Under the pieces are notes generated by a model. The model saw nothing but the letters and a program-made list of their open reading frames with translations, did no database searches and was not told the origin of the DNA. Position numbers and translations under genes: made by a program. Shown in pieces: positions 62,228 through 64,000 of a DNA stretch of 64,000 nt. How positions within the stretch are numbered: the stretch's first letter is position 1; each line of letters opens with the position of its first letter. Origin of the DNA: Paenibacillus senegalimassiliensis (GTDB lineage Bacteria; Bacillota; Bacilli; Paenibacillales; Paenibacillaceae); assembly GCF_001486585.1 (NCBI RefSeq), contig NZ_LN909044.1:186001-250000 (forward strand). The letters are read 5' to 3'.

Positions 62228-62335
62228 TCTCAGTCACGGTAGTCACGTGACAGCCGTGACGTAATGGCAGTGACGTTACTGCCAGCAGTGACCGTACTGC
62301 GGTAACAGTAACAGCCGTGACGTCACGGCTATTAC
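62228..62335. repeat. Palindrome-dense tract with GTGACGT/GTCACG motifs
   Basis: Includes GTCACGTGAC, GGCAGT..ACTGCC, GCAGT..ACTGC and the perfect 18-bp AGCCGTGACGTCACGGCT within about 100 bases. CAG/CAGC followed by GTGAC recurs roughly every 20 bases. Confidence 0.7.
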
Positions 62336-62386
62336 ATGCTGAATAGGAACCATATTGATTAGCAAGCTAGTATCGCCCTAGCCCGG

Positions 62387-64000
62387 TTACAGCTTCACCC
62401 GCTGCAACCGGAGCGCATTCAGGACGACGGACACGGAGCTCAAGGCCATTGCCGCACCGGCCAGCCATGGGGCCAGAAAACCAGCCGCCGCCACCGGAAT
62501 GCCAATCGTGTTATAAGCCAGCGCCCAGAACAGGTTCTGCTTGATGTTGCCCATCGTCTTCTTGCTCATGGCGATGGCATCGGGTACACCTTGCAGATCA
62601 CCGCGCATTAGCGTAACATCGGCGGCCTCCATAGCGACGTCCGTTCCCGTCCCGATGGCGATGCCAACATCCGCTACAGCCAGCGCCGGAGCATCGTTGA
62701 TGCCGTCCCCCACCATCGCCACCTTCATGCCGCGGCTTTGCAGCTTCTTCACCTCGGCTGCCTTGCCTTCCGGCAGCACCTCGGCCAGAACCTCGTCGAT
62801 CCCGACCTCGGCGGCGATGGCTCTGGCCGTACGCTCGTTGTCGCCGGTGATCATGACCACGTGAAGTCCCAGTTCCTTCAGCCGCGCCACCGCGGCCTGA
62901 GAAGTGTCCTTCACGTTGTCCCGCACGGCGACCATACCGGCGTAGACACCATCCACCGCTACCAGCAGCACGGTATTGCCGGCGGCTTCCAGCGCCGTCA
63001 TCTCCGTCAGCGCAGCGGTGACGTCTACGCCATCACGCGCCATCAGGCGGCGCGTGCCGGCGAGCACCCGGCGGTCCTCTACGACCGCCGCAATGCCATG
63101 GCGGCAGGGACGACATCGCGCAGCTCCGGCTGCCCCCGGGTGATCGTGCCGGTCTTATCCAGCACGATCGCCTGAATGCCCTGGGCGGCTTCCAAATGCT
63201 CGCCGCCCTTGAACAAGATGCCGTATTCCGCAGCGCGCCCGGAACCGGCCATAATCGACGTTGGCGTTGCCAGGCCGAGCGCACACGGACAAGCAATAAC
63301 CAGCACCGCGATCGCTTTCTCCAGCGCCCCGGCAAAGCTGCCTGGTTCTACAAGGAAGAACCAGGCCAGGAACGTCACCAGTGCGATCCCGACCACGATC
63401 GGCACGAAGATGCCTGAGATCACATCCGCTACCCGCTGAATCGGAGCCTTCGAGCCTTGAGCCTCCTCTACGACGCGAATGATTTGGGCCAGGGCCGTTT
63501 CGCTACCCACCTTGGTAGCCTCAATTCGCAGTACGCCGTGTTTGTTCACCGTGGCCCCGATGACGGGGTCGCCTTCTTTTTTCTCCGCGGGAATGCTCTC
63601 CCCGGTCAACATGGATTCGTCCACTGCCGAAGCCCCGCCAATAACAAAGCCGTCCACCGGAATTTTCTCACCCGGCTTCACGATCAGAATATCACCAGGT
63701 ACCACCGTTTCAATCGGCACCATCACTTCTTCGCCGTCCCTGATGACCAACGCCGTCTTGGCCTGCAAACCCATCAGCGTCTTGATCGCCTGAGAAGAAC
63801 GGCCCTTCGCCAGCGCCTCAAACCATTTGCCCATCAGAATTAATGTAATCAGAATGGAGCTCGTCTCATAATACAACTCGGTAGCATGCCCATGGGACAT
63901 CGGCAAAGCCTTCAAGCTCAGATAAAGACTGTAAAAATAAGCCGCCGATGTTCCGAGTGCTACCAGCACATCCATGTTCGCACTACGACTGCGAAGCGCC
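62387..64000 (-). pseudogene. copA: Copper-translocating P-type ATPase, internally deleted and frameshifted; N-terminus beyond window
   Basis: Entering from the right edge the frame reads [20 protein letters not shown], the actuator TGES, the metal-site CPC ([13 protein letters not shown]) and the phosphorylation motif [17 protein letters not shown]. It then runs into a stop (63079-63081). In another frame [20 protein letters not shown] and the rest of CopA follow, with the hinge VAMVGDGINDAPAL and the normal end VVLNALRLQRVKL. About 50 residues of the nucleotide-binding domain, including the SEHP motif, are missing at the junction near 63.10 kb. The gene is therefore likely non-functional, unless the assembly is wrong. 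Confidence 0.85.

Larger units (their letters stand above)
61461..62386. other. Gene-free repeat-rich region
   Basis: About 925 bases with no credible ORF on either strand. Three hairpin groups, a hexanucleotide run, four dispersed palindromic repeats, an isolated hairpin and a palindrome-dense GTGACGT-type tract occur in that order. It separates the SPFH operon from the broken copper ATPase. Confidence 0.8.

Noticed and set aside
61890..62335. CRISPR array
   Set aside because: The repeats are degenerate, unequal in spacing, without unique-spacer structure, and no cas genes are present.
63033..63335. 100-codon minus-strand ORF across the copA junction
   Set aside because: It is a third-frame shadow, Arg/Pro/Ala-rich, with no ribosome site.

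Overview
The window looks like chromosome of a Paenibacillus-type Firmicute. Support comes from purine-rich Shine-Dalgarno sites before nearly every gene, SLH-domain and copper-amine-oxidase-N surface proteins, a YesM/YesN-controlled sugar ABC operon with a cre site, many paired orphan regulators, a guanidine-I (ykkC) and a TPP riboswitch, and the YdjO and CcdC families. No species can be fixed from sequence reading alone. Most of the window is ordinary accessory metabolism, transport and regulation; no prophage, CRISPR array or rRNA is visible.

Layout. 1-4.4 kb: an SLH-anchored propeller protein and a secreted RHS/YD-repeat protein that runs off the left edge. 4.7-8 kb: a DedA protein and a TetR regulator divergent from an Fe-S flavoenzyme. 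8-15.7 kb: an ECF-like sigma factor and a CNNM/CorC protein divergent from a DUF1836 regulator, with matching operators at both promoters; then the guanidine riboswitch with its two-subunit SMR exporter and assorted small genes. 15.8-20.9 kb: a seven-gene thiosulfate-to-cysteine operon (two rhodaneses, TusA-like carrier, TlpA/CcdA thiol pair, TsuA-like importer, cysteine synthase). 21-26 kb: a YVTN propeller lipoprotein, tRNA-Thr(CGT), a thiamine-binding protein and nrdDG. 26-34 kb: GH20 hexosaminidase, YesN/YesM, two permeases and a sugar-binding lipoprotein under a perfect cre match. 34-46 kb: a VanR-like regulator with a large kinase and an unknown protein, an NmrA-type oxidoreductase, a heterodimeric ABC exporter and small ATPases. 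46-49.8 kb: sulfate-uptake genes sbp-cysT-cysW plus a DUF2292 protein, without cysA, behind an unusually long structured leader. 50-55.8 kb: lactonase, CcdC, YdjO, a cold-shock gene with a terminator-like hairpin in its leader, then a TPP riboswitch and thiYXZ-type transporter. 55.9-58.8 kb: HD-GYP protein, tyrosine recombinase and TatD. 59.8-61.5 kb: an SPFH / Arc-like / unknown operon. 61.5-62.4 kb: a gene-free tract full of repeats. 62.4-64 kb: a copper P-type ATPase with an internal deletion and frameshift.

The most interesting element is the tyrosine recombinase at 56.8-57.8 kb. It is bracketed by two near-identical 31-bp sites in inverted orientation, each with dif-like 11-6-11 architecture. 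This predicts a self-encoded, roughly 1.1-kb invertible segment next to an HD-GYP (cyclic-di-GMP type) gene. Second is the pair of matching 20-bp dyads placed identically at two divergent promoters beside a DUF1836 gene. Third are long structured leaders on the sulfate operon and the cold-shock gene.
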